Notes under the pieces: generated by a model
The model's database searches: none
The model's input: the letters and a program-made list of their open reading frames with translations, nothing else
What the model was told of the DNA's origin: nothing
Assembly: GCA_905233795.1 (NCBI GenBank)
Contig: CAJOFP010000015.1
Span: 1 to 8,045 of the forward strand
Source of the DNA: an uncultured Oscillibacter sp.
Lineage (GTDB): Bacteria > Bacillota > Clostridia > Oscillospirales > Oscillospiraceae
Direction: 5' to 3'
DNA: 8,045 nucleotides
Part shown: one piece after another, positions 1 to 5,901 of the stretch
Layout of the letters: every line of letters begins with the position of its first letter
Numbering within the stretch: position 1 is the stretch's first letter
Translations under genes and position numbers: made by a program

Positions 1-2
1 TC

Positions 3-659
3 CCGGTATTCGCGCAAGATACGCGAATATTTGCGCAAAATTCGCAAGACGCGCCAATATACGCGCCGGATAAAAATAATATAAATATTTGCGACGCGCT
101 GTTATTGCCCGGCGGCGGCGACGTGGAGCCTTGGCGGTACGGACAGAAAAATTTATACGCGAGAAATATCAATCCGGCGCGGGACGCTTGGGAATTTGAT
201 TTATTACGCGATTATTTTCAAAATAAAAAGCCGATTTTGGGAATATGCCGGGGATTACAGGTAATCAATATATTTTTCGGCGGGGATTTAATCCAAGATA
301 TTCCCGGACATAATCAAATAAATGGGATCGATCAAACGCATAGGATTTATTTTGATAAAAATTATCAAGATTATTATAAAAATAATAATCTTGATTATAA
401 TAATAATTATAATATGCTGTTCGGGGAATCGGATATTTTAAGCGTCAATTCGGCGCATCATCAGGCGGCGGGACGGCTGGGCGGCGGATTGTACGCCGTC
501 CGCCGCGCTGAGGATGGCGTTATAGAAGCGTTGGCGCATGAAAACGCGCCGGTTTTCGGGGTTCAATGGCACCCGGAACGGCTGTATAATTCTATAGGCG
601 AAAATTTATTCCGGGGATTTGTCGAACTGGTTCGCCGGAATTGCGAAAATTATATTTAA
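3..659 (+). CDS. Class-I glutamine amidotransferase, gamma-glutamyl-GABA hydrolase (PuuD/peptidase C26) type, 5'-truncated
   Basis: The frame is open from the left edge to TAA at 657-659, giving 218 residues; the true start lies outside the window. TTG at 105 is an in-frame leucine inside the motif LLLPGGGDVEP, so it is not the start. Seen: the oxyanion-region motif LLLPGGGDVEPWRYG, the nucleophile elbow GICRG with cysteine codon 246-248, and the catalytic pair in VQWHPE, His 570-572 and Glu 576-578. The complete Cys-His-Glu triad predicts an active cytosolic hydrolase of gamma-glutamyl amides; PuuD relatives cleave gamma-glutamyl-GABA in putrescine catabolism, but the substrate here is inferred from family only. 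PuuD proteins are about 230-255 residues, so roughly 40 N-terminal residues are missing. Two low-complexity inserts stand out: a 10-residue repeat before LLLPGGG and an Asn/Tyr/Asp-rich stretch between the elbow and the VNSAHHQ motif. No link to glycogen genes is evident. Confidence 0.88.
   Translation, partial: PVFAQDTRIFAQNSQDAPIYAPDKNNINICDALLLPGGGDVEPWRYGQKNLYARNINPARDAWEFDLLRDYFQNKKPILGICRGLQVINIFFGGDLIQDIPGHNQINGIDQTHRIYFDKNYQDYYKNNNLDYNNNYNMLFGESDILSVNSAHHQAAGRLGGGLYAVRRAEDGVIEALAHENAPVFGVQWHPERLYNSIGENLFRGFVELVRRNCENYI
13..60 (+). repeat. Degenerate 30-bp direct repeat inside the amidotransferase gene
   Basis: The 18-mers at 13-30 (CGCAAGATACGCGAATAT) and 43-60 (CGCAAGACGCGCCAATAT) match at 15 of 18 positions with a 30-bp period. 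In the reading frame this gives two related ten-residue units, QDTRIFAQNS and QDAPIYAPDK. The period is a multiple of three, so the frame is kept. It falls in the loop before LLLPGGG, where the family varies in length, and looks like an old tandem duplication. Confidence 0.6.
364..395 (+). repeat. Perfect 14-bp inverted repeat with AAAA loop, inside the amidotransferase CDS
   Basis: Arms ATCAAGATTATTAT (364-377) and ATAATAATCTTGAT (382-395) are exact reverse complements around AAAA (378-381). The element encodes part of an Asn/Tyr/Asp-rich insert between the catalytic-cysteine region and the VNSAHHQ motif. The octamer ATCAAGAT at the tip of each arm recurs in the spacers before glgC and glgA. 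Confidence 0.7.
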
Positions 660-741
660 ATTTATATAAAATTATAGATTGCCTGACAGACGGAAATAGT
701 AAAAACGCACAAATAAAATTTTGATTTTTCGCAAGAAGCCC

Positions 742-770
742 TTGACGATTAAGCCGGAAAAGATTATAAT
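742..770 (+). promoter_or_regulatory. Sigma-A promoter for the glg operon
   Basis: TTGACG at 742-747 and TATAAT at 765-770 are separated by exactly 17 bp, matching the housekeeping consensus at 11 of 12 positions. Transcription would start near 777, about 190 nt before glgB. It is the best promoter in the window and points toward glgB, so it probably drives the operon. An imperfect inverted repeat, CAAG (732-735) with CTTG (741-744), overlaps the -35 box and could be an operator, but it is short. Confidence 0.82.
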
Positions 771-807
771 TGATTTTGGTTTTATGTGGGATGACTGGAA
801 AGACGCG

Positions 808-831
808 CCGATCCGGATTCTCATGCTGATT
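808..831 (+). repeat. Leader element, copy 1 (glgB leader)
   Basis: CCGAT, five bases, then TTCTCATGCTGATT (818-831). The same arrangement, with a six-base gap, occurs at 5628-5652 upstream of glgA. The 14-nt block is identical in both places. Function is unknown; it could be a shared regulatory site or the remains of a duplicated leader. Confidence 0.5.
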
Positions 832-855
832 TTTATATAAAGCGCGTGGAATAAA

Positions 856-874
856 AACGGCGCGTTTCGCCGTT
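856..874 (+). promoter_or_regulatory. Leader hairpin upstream of glgB
   Basis: AACGGCG (856-862) pairs with CGCCGTT (868-874) around a 5-nt loop. No T-run follows, so it is not a standard terminator. The left half can instead pair with ACGCGCCG at 803-810, so two exclusive folds exist in the leader. The regulatory role is inferred, and GC-rich 8-mers like these are common in this DNA. Confidence 0.4.
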
Positions 875-953
875 ACTCGCTTGTTAAACGCTTTATGATT
901 CATTTTGATTAATTTTATTGATCTTATTTGATTTCAGGCGCGAATGGAACGAA

Positions 954-958
954 AGGAG
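954..958 (+). promoter_or_regulatory. Ribosome binding site of glgB
   Basis: AGGAG with 10 nt to ATG at 969. This selects ATG 969 over the upstream in-frame TTG at 918, which has no such site. Confidence 0.8.
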
Positions 959-968
959 AACGCACATA

Positions 969-2966
969 ATGGAGCAAAAAATTTCTCCCGCGTCGGTCCC
1001 CGTTCGTAAGAACGAACAGCAGAAATTTCACGAGGGCATTTTAACGGACGGCTGGCGTTATTTCGGCGCCCACCCGGCTATACAGAACGGACAGCGCGGC
1101 TGGCGGTTTCGGACATGGGCGCCGAAAGCCCAAGGCGTATCCGTAGTCGGCGAGTTTAATCAATGGGACGAAAAAGCGAATCCCCTGAAACGCAACGGCG
1201 AACTGTGGGAAGGCTTTATCCCGGATTTGCAAGAATATGACGTGTATAAATTCGCCGTTCGCGGCGTGGACGGTAAAACAAGACTGAAAGCCGATCCGTA
1301 TGGATTCCATACGGAAACGCGTCCGGCGACCGCGAGCAAATTATATGATATTTCGGGCTTCCCGTGGTCTGACGGCATGTTCCGGGCGCGTCGGAAAGAT
1401 CGACCCGTCTATGAATCGCCGTTAAATATATATGAAGTGCATTTAGGCTCTTGGCGTCTGCGCGAAAACGGCGATTTTATTGATTATCGTGACTTAGCGA
1501 AGCAGTTAGCCCCGTATGTGAAAGAAATGGGCTATACAGCGATTGAGTTATTACCCGTCACGGAACATCCGTTGGATTTGTCATGGGGCTATCAATGCAC
1601 GGGCTATTTCGCGCCGACTTCCCGATACGGCACGCCTAAAGATTTCATGTGGTTCGTGAATTATATGCACGAAAACGGCATTATGGTAATTCTGGACTGG
1701 GTGCCGTCGCATTTCTGTAAAGACGCGCAAGGGTTATACGAATTTGACGGCGGTTGCTGTTATGAATATACGGACCCGAACAAGCGCGAACACATGAGCT
1801 GGGGAACCCGCGTATTTGACTATGGCCGTCCCGAAGTATGCAGCTTTTTATATTCCTCGGCGCGTTACTGGCTCGAAGAATATCATATAGACGGCTTGCG
1901 CGTGGACGCCGTCGCGTCGATGTTATATTTAGATTATGACAGACAGAACGGCGCGTGGACGCCGAATAAATACGGCGGCAATCATAATTTAGAAGCGATT
2001 AAATTCTTGCAAAATCTAAACGCGATGGCGTTCCAGACAGACCCGTATTGCCTCATGATCGCCGAGGAATCGACGGCATGGCCGAACGTCACGAAACCGC
2101 CGGCCCCGGACGATATAGAAAGCGACGCGCTGGGATTTAATTTAAAATGGAACATGGGCTGGATGAATGACATGTGCCATTATTTAAAATTAGACCCTTG
2201 GTTCCGTCAGGATCATCATAAAGATATTACGTTCTCGTTCATGTACGCGTTTTCTGAAAATTACGTCCTGCCGATTTCCCATGACGAAGTCGTTCACATG
2301 AAAGGTTCTATAGTCGGCAAAATGCCGGGGGATTATCCAAATCAAATCCGTTCGACGCGTGGATTTTATTCTTATTTATTGGCGCATCCCGGCAAGAAAT
2401 TATTATTCATGGGCGTGGAAATCGGCCAGTGGAACGAATGGCATTCTGATCGGGAGCTTGATTGGCATTTATTGCAAGACAATCAGGACGCCAAAAATCT
2501 GCATTTGTTTTTCAAAGACGCCAACGCGTTTTATAAGCGCAGTAAAGAACTCTGGGAGATTGATTTCAGCTGGGAGGGTTTTGAATGGCTTGTCCCGGAT
2601 GATAATCACAATAACGTCGTGATTTTCCTGCGTAAAGACAAAAAAGGCCGCGAATTGCTCTGCGCGATTAATTTTTCTCCCAATGATTATAACGGCTATC
2701 GCGTAGGCGTCCCGCCGCGTAAAAAATTTGTCCCGGTTTTCACGACGGACGATCCCAAATACGGCGGCAATGATTTCTATGACAAAGAACCCGTCGAGAC
2801 TGAAGAAATCGAGGCGCACGGCAAAGACCAGTCTATATCAATTAAAATTCCCGCGTTCGGCGCCGTATTCCTGCGGGGCGAGGGGACTTTCCGTAAAAAG
2901 AAAAAAGCGCTCCCCCGCGCCGTCAAATCCGTACAGGCCGCCGCGAAAAAAGATAATAATAAATAA
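969..2966 (+). CDS. glgB: 1,4-alpha-glucan (glycogen) branching enzyme GlgB
   Basis: A GH13 enzyme of 665 residues that cuts alpha-1,4-glucan chains and rejoins them as alpha-1,6 branches. Domain order: an N-terminal CBM48-type module, with a beta-sandwich signature RTWAPKAQGVSVVGEFNQWD at about 48-67; the catalytic barrel; and a C-terminal beta domain. Visible GH13 motifs are DWVPSHF (243-249), DGLRVDAV with nucleophile Asp313, AEEST with acid/base Glu366, and SHDEVVH with Asp439. The 53-residue gap between Asp313 and Glu366 equals the E. coli Asp405-Glu458 gap. HPGKKLLFMG and GQWNEW are also typical. Length is normal for the family. The last 25 residues or so are a Lys-rich tail (FRKKKK, then AAAKKDNNK) beyond the conserved domain. 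First gene after the strong promoter; glgC follows 253 bp later. Confidence 0.97.
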   Translation: MEQKISPASVPVRKNEQQKFHEGILTDGWRYFGAHPAIQNGQRGWRFRTWAPKAQGVSVVGEFNQWDEKANPLKRNGELWEGFIPDLQEYDVYKFAVRGVDGKTRLKADPYGFHTETRPATASKLYDISGFPWSDGMFRARRKDRPVYESPLNIYEVHLGSWRLRENGDFIDYRDLAKQLAPYVKEMGYTAIELLPVTEHPLDLSWGYQCTGYFAPTSRYGTPKDFMWFVNYMHENGIMVILDWVPSHFCKDAQGLYEFDGGCCYEYTDPNKREHMSWGTRVFDYGRPEVCSFLYSSARYWLEEYHIDGLRVDAVASMLYLDYDRQNGAWTPNKYGGNHNLEAIKFLQNLNAMAFQTDPYCLMIAEESTAWPNVTKPPAPDDIESDALGFNLKWNMGWMNDMCHYLKLDPWFRQDHHKDITFSFMYAFSENYVLPISHDEVVHMKGSIVGKMPGDYPNQIRSTRGFYSYLLAHPGKKLLFMGVEIGQWNEWHSDRELDWHLLQDNQDAKNLHLFFKDANAFYKRSKELWEIDFSWEGFEWLVPDDNHNNVVIFLRKDKKGRELLCAINFSPNDYNGYRVGVPPRKKFVPVFTTDDPKYGGNDFYDKEPVETEEIEAHGKDQSISIKIPAFGAVFLRGEGTFRKKKKALPRAVKSVQAAAKKDNNK

Positions 2967-3073
2967 TATCATATAAATATAATAAATTTATTATTGACCG
3001 CGATTTCTGCGCGGGGTCGGCGCGTTTGATTATGATAAATATAATAAATAAATATTATAAATTATTATAAATA

Positions 3074-3082
3074 TGATATAAT
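3074..3082 (+). promoter_or_regulatory. Possible extended -10 promoter for glgC
   Basis: TGATATAAT fits the extended -10 consensus TGnTATAAT exactly. The -35 region is poor (TTATAA at 3055-3060, 16-bp spacer), as tolerated by extended -10 promoters. In such AT-rich DNA a chance match is a real possibility. Transcription would start near 3089, about 130 nt before glgC. Confidence 0.4.
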
Positions 3083-3094
3083 TATCTTGATAAT
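3081..3094 (+). repeat. Inverted repeat ATTATC-TT-GATAAT at the predicted glgC start site
   Basis: Six-bp arms 3081-3086 and 3089-3094 are exact reverse complements around TT. The repeat begins in the last bases of the candidate -10 box and covers the expected transcription start, a typical place for a repressor operator. It contains ATCTTGAT, the reverse complement of the octamer recurring upstream of glgA. A regulator is not identified. Confidence 0.35.
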
Positions 3095-3202
3095 AGAATT
3101 TAATTATAAAATTTATATAAATAATAAATATATATTTAATATATTATATATTATAAATAAGCCCGCGCCGCTCCGCGCATAAATTGATACACATCAGGCG
3201 AA

Positions 3203-3208
3203 AAGGAG
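3203..3208 (+). promoter_or_regulatory. Ribosome binding site of glgC
   Basis: AAGGAG with 11 nt to ATG at 3220. The in-frame ATT at 3184 would precede this site and is not used; ATG 3220 also begins exactly where GlgC homology starts ([13 protein letters not shown]). Confidence 0.75.
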
Positions 3209-3219
3209 CTGGAAAAAAC

Positions 3220-4431
3220 ATGAAAAAAGAGTGCATCGCCATGCTGCTGGCGGGCGGTCAGGGAAGCCGCCTGTACGTCCTCACCAGCAACGTGGCAAAG
3301 CCCGCGGTCCCCTTCGGAGGAAAGTATCGCATTATCGATTTTCCCCTGTCCAACTGTACCAATTCCGGCATCGACACCGTGGGCGTCCTGACCCAGTACC
3401 GGCCTTTGGAGCTGAATAGCTATATCGGCTCCGGTCAGCCGTGGGACTTGGACGGCAGTACCGGCGGCGTCCACATCCTTCCGCCTTACCAGACCGCTCA
3501 AGGCGCGTCTTGGTTCAAAGGCACAGCGAACGCGATTTATCAGAATATCGGCTTCGTGGATTTATATGACCCGGATTACGTCGTGATTTTATCCGGCGAT
3601 CATATCTATAAGCAGGACTATTCGGATATGATCCGCGTGCACAAGCAGTCCAACGCCGTATGCACGATTTCCGTCATGGAAGTGCCGTGGGCGGAGGCTC
3701 CCCGTTTCGGTATTATGAGCGTCGACAAAGACGATAATATTACCGAGTTCGCCGAGAAGCCGAAACAGCCCAAGAGCAATCTGGCGTCCATGGGCATTTA
3801 TGTATTTTCATGGAAGCCTCTTCGCAAATATCTCACGGATGATGAGAATGACCCCAATTCGCAAAACGATTTCGGCAAGAATATTATTCCGGCTATGCTG
3901 CGCGATAATCAAAAAATGGTCGCGTATCGTTTCAAAGGCTACTGGAAAGACGTGGGAACGCTGGAATCTCTCTGGGACGCCAATATGGATATGTTGTCTG
4001 AGAACTCCGGTCTGGACGTTTCGGATGATTCATGGCCGATTTACGCCCGTTCCGTCAATTCGCCCCCGACGTGGCTCGCGCCGGATTCGCACGTCACGCA
4101 CAGCGCGATTAACAGAGGCAGTGAGATTCACGGCGAAGTCGAAAACTCGGTCTTATCGCCCAATATTAAAATCGGCAAAGGCGCGAAAGTCGCCTATTCC
4201 GTGTTATTACCGGGCGTAGTTGTGGAAGACGGCGCGTCCGTCGAGTACGCGATTGTCGGTGAAAACGCGAAAATCGGCAAAAACGCGAAAATCGGCGGCA
4301 GACCCGAAAATCAGGAGGGCGAAAATAATTTCGGCCTGACTGTTATCGCCCCTGAATGCGTCGTGGAAGAGGGACGCGTAGTCGCGCCCAAAATCATGTT
4401 GGATGTAAACGGCAAGGAGGTATCCAGATGA
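3220..4431 (+). CDS. glgC: Glucose-1-phosphate adenylyltransferase, catalytic subunit GlgC
   Basis: Makes ADP-glucose and pyrophosphate from ATP and glucose-1-phosphate, the committed step of glycogen synthesis. 403 residues, normal for Bacillota GlgC. The N-terminal nucleotidyltransferase domain has LAGGQGSRL (10-18), [20 protein letters not shown] (26-45), SGDHIY with the catalytic Asp127, and EFAEKP with Glu179/Lys180 for sugar-phosphate binding. GYWKDVGT at 240-247 is also typical. From about 290 a left-handed beta-helix domain is visible as imperfect hexapeptides (for example [15 protein letters not shown]). The stop overlaps the glgD start (ATGA), so the two are probably translationally coupled and made in similar amounts. 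Odd: the first 95 or so codons use ACC for Thr in six of seven cases and no TTA for Leu, while the rest mostly uses ACG and regularly TTA. Confidence 0.97.
   Translation: MKKECIAMLLAGGQGSRLYVLTSNVAKPAVPFGGKYRIIDFPLSNCTNSGIDTVGVLTQYRPLELNSYIGSGQPWDLDGSTGGVHILPPYQTAQGASWFKGTANAIYQNIGFVDLYDPDYVVILSGDHIYKQDYSDMIRVHKQSNAVCTISVMEVPWAEAPRFGIMSVDKDDNITEFAEKPKQPKSNLASMGIYVFSWKPLRKYLTDDENDPNSQNDFGKNIIPAMLRDNQKMVAYRFKGYWKDVGTLESLWDANMDMLSENSGLDVSDDSWPIYARSVNSPPTWLAPDSHVTHSAINRGSEIHGEVENSVLSPNIKIGKGAKVAYSVLLPGVVVEDGASVEYAIVGENAKIGKNAKIGGRPENQEGENNFGLTVIAPECVVEEGRVVAPKIMLDVNGKEVSR
4414..4420 (+). promoter_or_regulatory. Ribosome binding site of glgD
   Basis: AAGGAGG with 7 nt to ATG at 4428, inside the last codons of glgC. 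It excludes the longer in-frame reading from 4356, which would lie wholly in glgC coding sequence. Confidence 0.85.
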
Positions 4432-5540
4432 ACGGACTGCAAGGGATTATTTTCGCCAATGAGGACCGCGCCGGATTGAAAGAATTAGTGGGTCCCCGCT
4501 GTTCCGCGTCGATTCCTTTTGGCGGACGTTATCGCGTCGTGGATTTCCCCCTGTCGAACATGGTCAACGCGGGCATTACGGATGTAGGCATGATCACGCA
4601 CGGGCAATATCAGAGCCTGTTGGATCACGTCGGCACGGGCAAGGCGTGGGATTTGTCCCGCAAGCGCGGCGGTTTAGCTTTCCTGCCGCCGTTCAATACG
4701 GACAGCAGCAAGAATATTATGCCCTATCGCGGCAACGTGGAAGCGTTGGCGGGCGTCCGGTCTTATTTAGATACGATCCGTCATGAATATGTGGTCTTGA
4801 CCGACGGCGATCTGGTCGCCAATCTGCCGATCAATGAAATTTTTGAAGAGCATTTGAAAACCGGCGCGGATATTACGATTGTCGTCGGCAATGACAGTTT
4901 TGAAATCGACGACGGGACGTATTTTGAACTGGATCAGGATAATCGCGTCAGAGAAGTTTTAGTCCATTTGCGCAATCCGAGAGGACATCGCGGATTAGAT
5001 ACGTTTATTATATCTACGGAGTTATTAAAAAATCTTGTGGACGACTGCACGGGCAAGGGACAATACAGCTGGCGGCGCGCCGTGTTACAGGCCCATAAAG
5101 ATGATTTAAAATTACACGCGTATATTTTCAACGGCTTCGCGGCGCAGATTCGTTCCGTGAAAGAATATTATGATCGCAGCATGCAGTTATTAGACCCCGC
5201 TGTCCGCGCTGATTTGTTCACGCCCGCCCGGCCTATCATGGCGAAATCGGCGGACAAGCCGTCGGCCTATATCGGCCCTGAGGGCAAAATGATCAATTCT
5301 TTAATCGCTGACGGCTGTCATATCGAAGGCACGGTCGAAAATTCGATTTTATTCTCCGGCGTCACTGTCGAAGCCGGCGCGAAAGTGGACGGCTGTATTA
5401 TTTTCCGTGACGCGATTATCCGCAAAAACGCGGAAGTCAGTTATGTCATCGGCGACAAAAACGTGGAGATTCTGGAACGCCGCCGCCTGATGGGCTATTC
5501 CACACATCCGCTGATTCTCGCCAAAAACAGCCGGGTATAA
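4428..5540 (+). CDS. glgD: GlgD, regulatory subunit of ADP-glucose pyrophosphorylase
   Basis: A 370-residue GlgC paralogue typical of Bacillota. In studied Bacillota, GlgD has little or no activity alone and modifies the activity of GlgC in a heteromeric complex. The fold is visible from [15 protein letters not shown] (30-44), matching the GlgC segment, and from a C-terminal beta-helix domain from about 280 ([15 protein letters not shown]). The catalytic signatures are lost: the GGxGxRL loop of GlgC is [10 protein letters not shown] here, and SGDHIY is replaced by TDGDLV (125-130). No EFAEKP motif is seen. This fits a non-catalytic subunit. It overlaps glgC by 4 bp with a strong ribosome binding site, consistent with coupled synthesis of the two subunits. 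No terminator is evident downstream. Confidence 0.95.
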   Translation: MNGLQGIIFANEDRAGLKELVGPRCSASIPFGGRYRVVDFPLSNMVNAGITDVGMITHGQYQSLLDHVGTGKAWDLSRKRGGLAFLPPFNTDSSKNIMPYRGNVEALAGVRSYLDTIRHEYVVLTDGDLVANLPINEIFEEHLKTGADITIVVGNDSFEIDDGTYFELDQDNRVREVLVHLRNPRGHRGLDTFIISTELLKNLVDDCTGKGQYSWRRAVLQAHKDDLKLHAYIFNGFAAQIRSVKEYYDRSMQLLDPAVRADLFTPARPIMAKSADKPSAYIGPEGKMINSLIADGCHIEGTVENSILFSGVTVEAGAKVDGCIIFRDAIIRKNAEVSYVIGDKNVEILERRRLMGYSTHPLILAKNSRV

Positions 5541-5546
5541 AATCCG

Positions 5547-5582
5547 TTATTAATATTATTAATATTATTAATATTATTAATA
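5547..5582 (+). repeat. 9-bp tandem repeat, four perfect copies of TTATTAATA
   Basis: Four exact copies occupy 5547-5555, 5556-5564, 5565-5573 and 5574-5582, followed by a degenerate continuation. The start of the array (TTATTAATATT, 5547-5557) can pair with AATATTAATAA (5579-5589), so the array can fold on itself, though only with A-T pairs. It begins six bases after the glgD stop. Such arrays commonly vary in copy number between strains. Confidence 0.85.
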
Positions 5583-5627
5583 TTAATAATATAATAATCA
5601 AGATAAAATCATCATATAATAAAAAAT

Positions 5628-5652
5628 CCGATAAACTGTTCTCATGCTGATT
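5628..5652 (+). repeat. Leader element, copy 2 (upstream of glgA)
   Basis: CCGAT, six bases, then TTCTCATGCTGATT (5639-5652), the same 14-nt block as at 818-831 in the glgB leader. It lies just after a -10-like TATAAT (5615-5620). Confidence 0.5.
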
Positions 5653-5784
5653 GAAAACCGGCGAAATCCCGCGATTCTGGCGGCGTGTCCGAAATCGGGC
5701 GCGCCGTCAGAGATACGGGGTTCGCGTATCAAAGGTCCGGGAACGGAACGGACGCGATCCGTGATTCAAATTCTTCTCGGACAG

Positions 5785-5832
5785 CAAGATTTTCATCAAA
5801 ATCAAGATTTCAAGCAAGATTTTCAGCAAGAT
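5785..5832 (+). repeat. CAAGAT simple repeat upstream of glgA
   Basis: CAAGAT occurs at 5785, 5803, 5815 and 5827, with a degenerate copy CAAAAT at 5797, so the spacing is 12, 6, 12 and 12 bp. In the glgA frame this reads as xQDF/xQDL tetrapeptides. Multiples of three keep all frames open, which partly explains the lack of stop codons here. Confidence 0.7.
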
Positions 5833-5883
5833 TTAAATCGCAATCTACGGGCGGACGCGTGCGAAAACGCGGACGCGGCATTA

Positions 5884-5891
5884 AAAAGGAG
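5884..5891 (+). promoter_or_regulatory. Ribosome binding site of glgA
   Basis: AAAAGGAG with 10 nt to ATG at 5902. Together with the homology, which starts exactly at this Met (MKILYVTSEAAPF), it sets the start and excludes ATG 5644. Confidence 0.85.
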
Positions 5892-5901
5892 TGTCCCCCT
5901 C

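Larger units (their letters stand above)
660..968 (+). other. Spacer between amidotransferase and glgB: promoter and leader
   Basis: There is no convincing gene in this 309-bp stretch. Just after the amidotransferase stop, TTATAT (650-655) and ATATAA (664-669) can pair, but there is no GC-rich stem or T-run, so I do not call a terminator. A strong promoter sits at 742-770. The following leader of about 190 nt holds an unproven 18-codon ORF (784-840), a 7-bp hairpin (856-874) and an alternative pairing partner for it (803-810). I recognise no known riboswitch class. The open frame on the minus strand across 592-903 has no ribosome binding site or recognisable protein. Confidence 0.6.
2967..3219 (+). 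other. AT-rich spacer between glgB and glgC
   Basis: A 253-bp spacer without a credible gene. It contains a 16-bp perfect palindrome, ATAATAAATTTATTAT (2979-2994); a 15-bp direct repeat, ATAAATATAATAAAT, at 2973-2987 and 3035-3049; and between them a GC-rich island (about 2996-3024) where GACC-GCG can pair with CGC-GGTC with a bulge. From 3031 to 3160 only five of 130 bases are G or C, and 3097-3160 is pure A/T. A GC-rich block at 3161-3178 follows abruptly. No standard terminator is seen, so glgB transcripts may read through into glgC. Confidence 0.6.
5541..5901 (+). other. Spacer between glgD and glgA
   Basis: A 361-bp stretch without a recognised gene. 5547-5598 is 52 bases of pure A/T holding a 9-bp tandem repeat. 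A -10-like TATAAT lies at 5615-5620, but there is no good -35 box or TGn extension. The second copy of the leader element follows at 5628-5652. From 5635 to 5901 the glgA frame is open, and the sequence becomes GC-richer with CAAGAT repeats at 5785-5832. That stretch could be read as an 86-residue extension from ATG 5644, but there is no ribosome binding site there and a good one directly before ATG 5902. I treat it as leader or degenerated sequence. Confidence 0.55.

Noticed and set aside
592..903. 103-codon minus-strand ORF across the glgB leader
   Set aside because: It runs through the consensus promoter and the 3' end of the amidotransferase gene, has no ribosome binding site and no recognisable protein pattern.
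918..968. Longer GlgB start at TTG 918
   Set aside because: It adds 17 residues not typical of the family, and AGGAG at 954-958 would lie inside the coding part; ATG 969 is properly spaced from that site.
2996..3019. Intrinsic terminator after glgB
   Set aside because: GACC-GCG can pair with CGC-GGTC only with a two-base bulge, and no T-run follows.
5547..5589. Intrinsic terminator after glgD
   Set aside because: The self-pairing is A-T only and followed by no clear T-run, so it would not form a stable terminator stem.
5615..5620. Independent glgA promoter
   Set aside because: TATAAT is present but no acceptable -35 or TGn extension is found, and such hexamers arise easily in this AT-rich DNA; mentioned in the spacer entry only.
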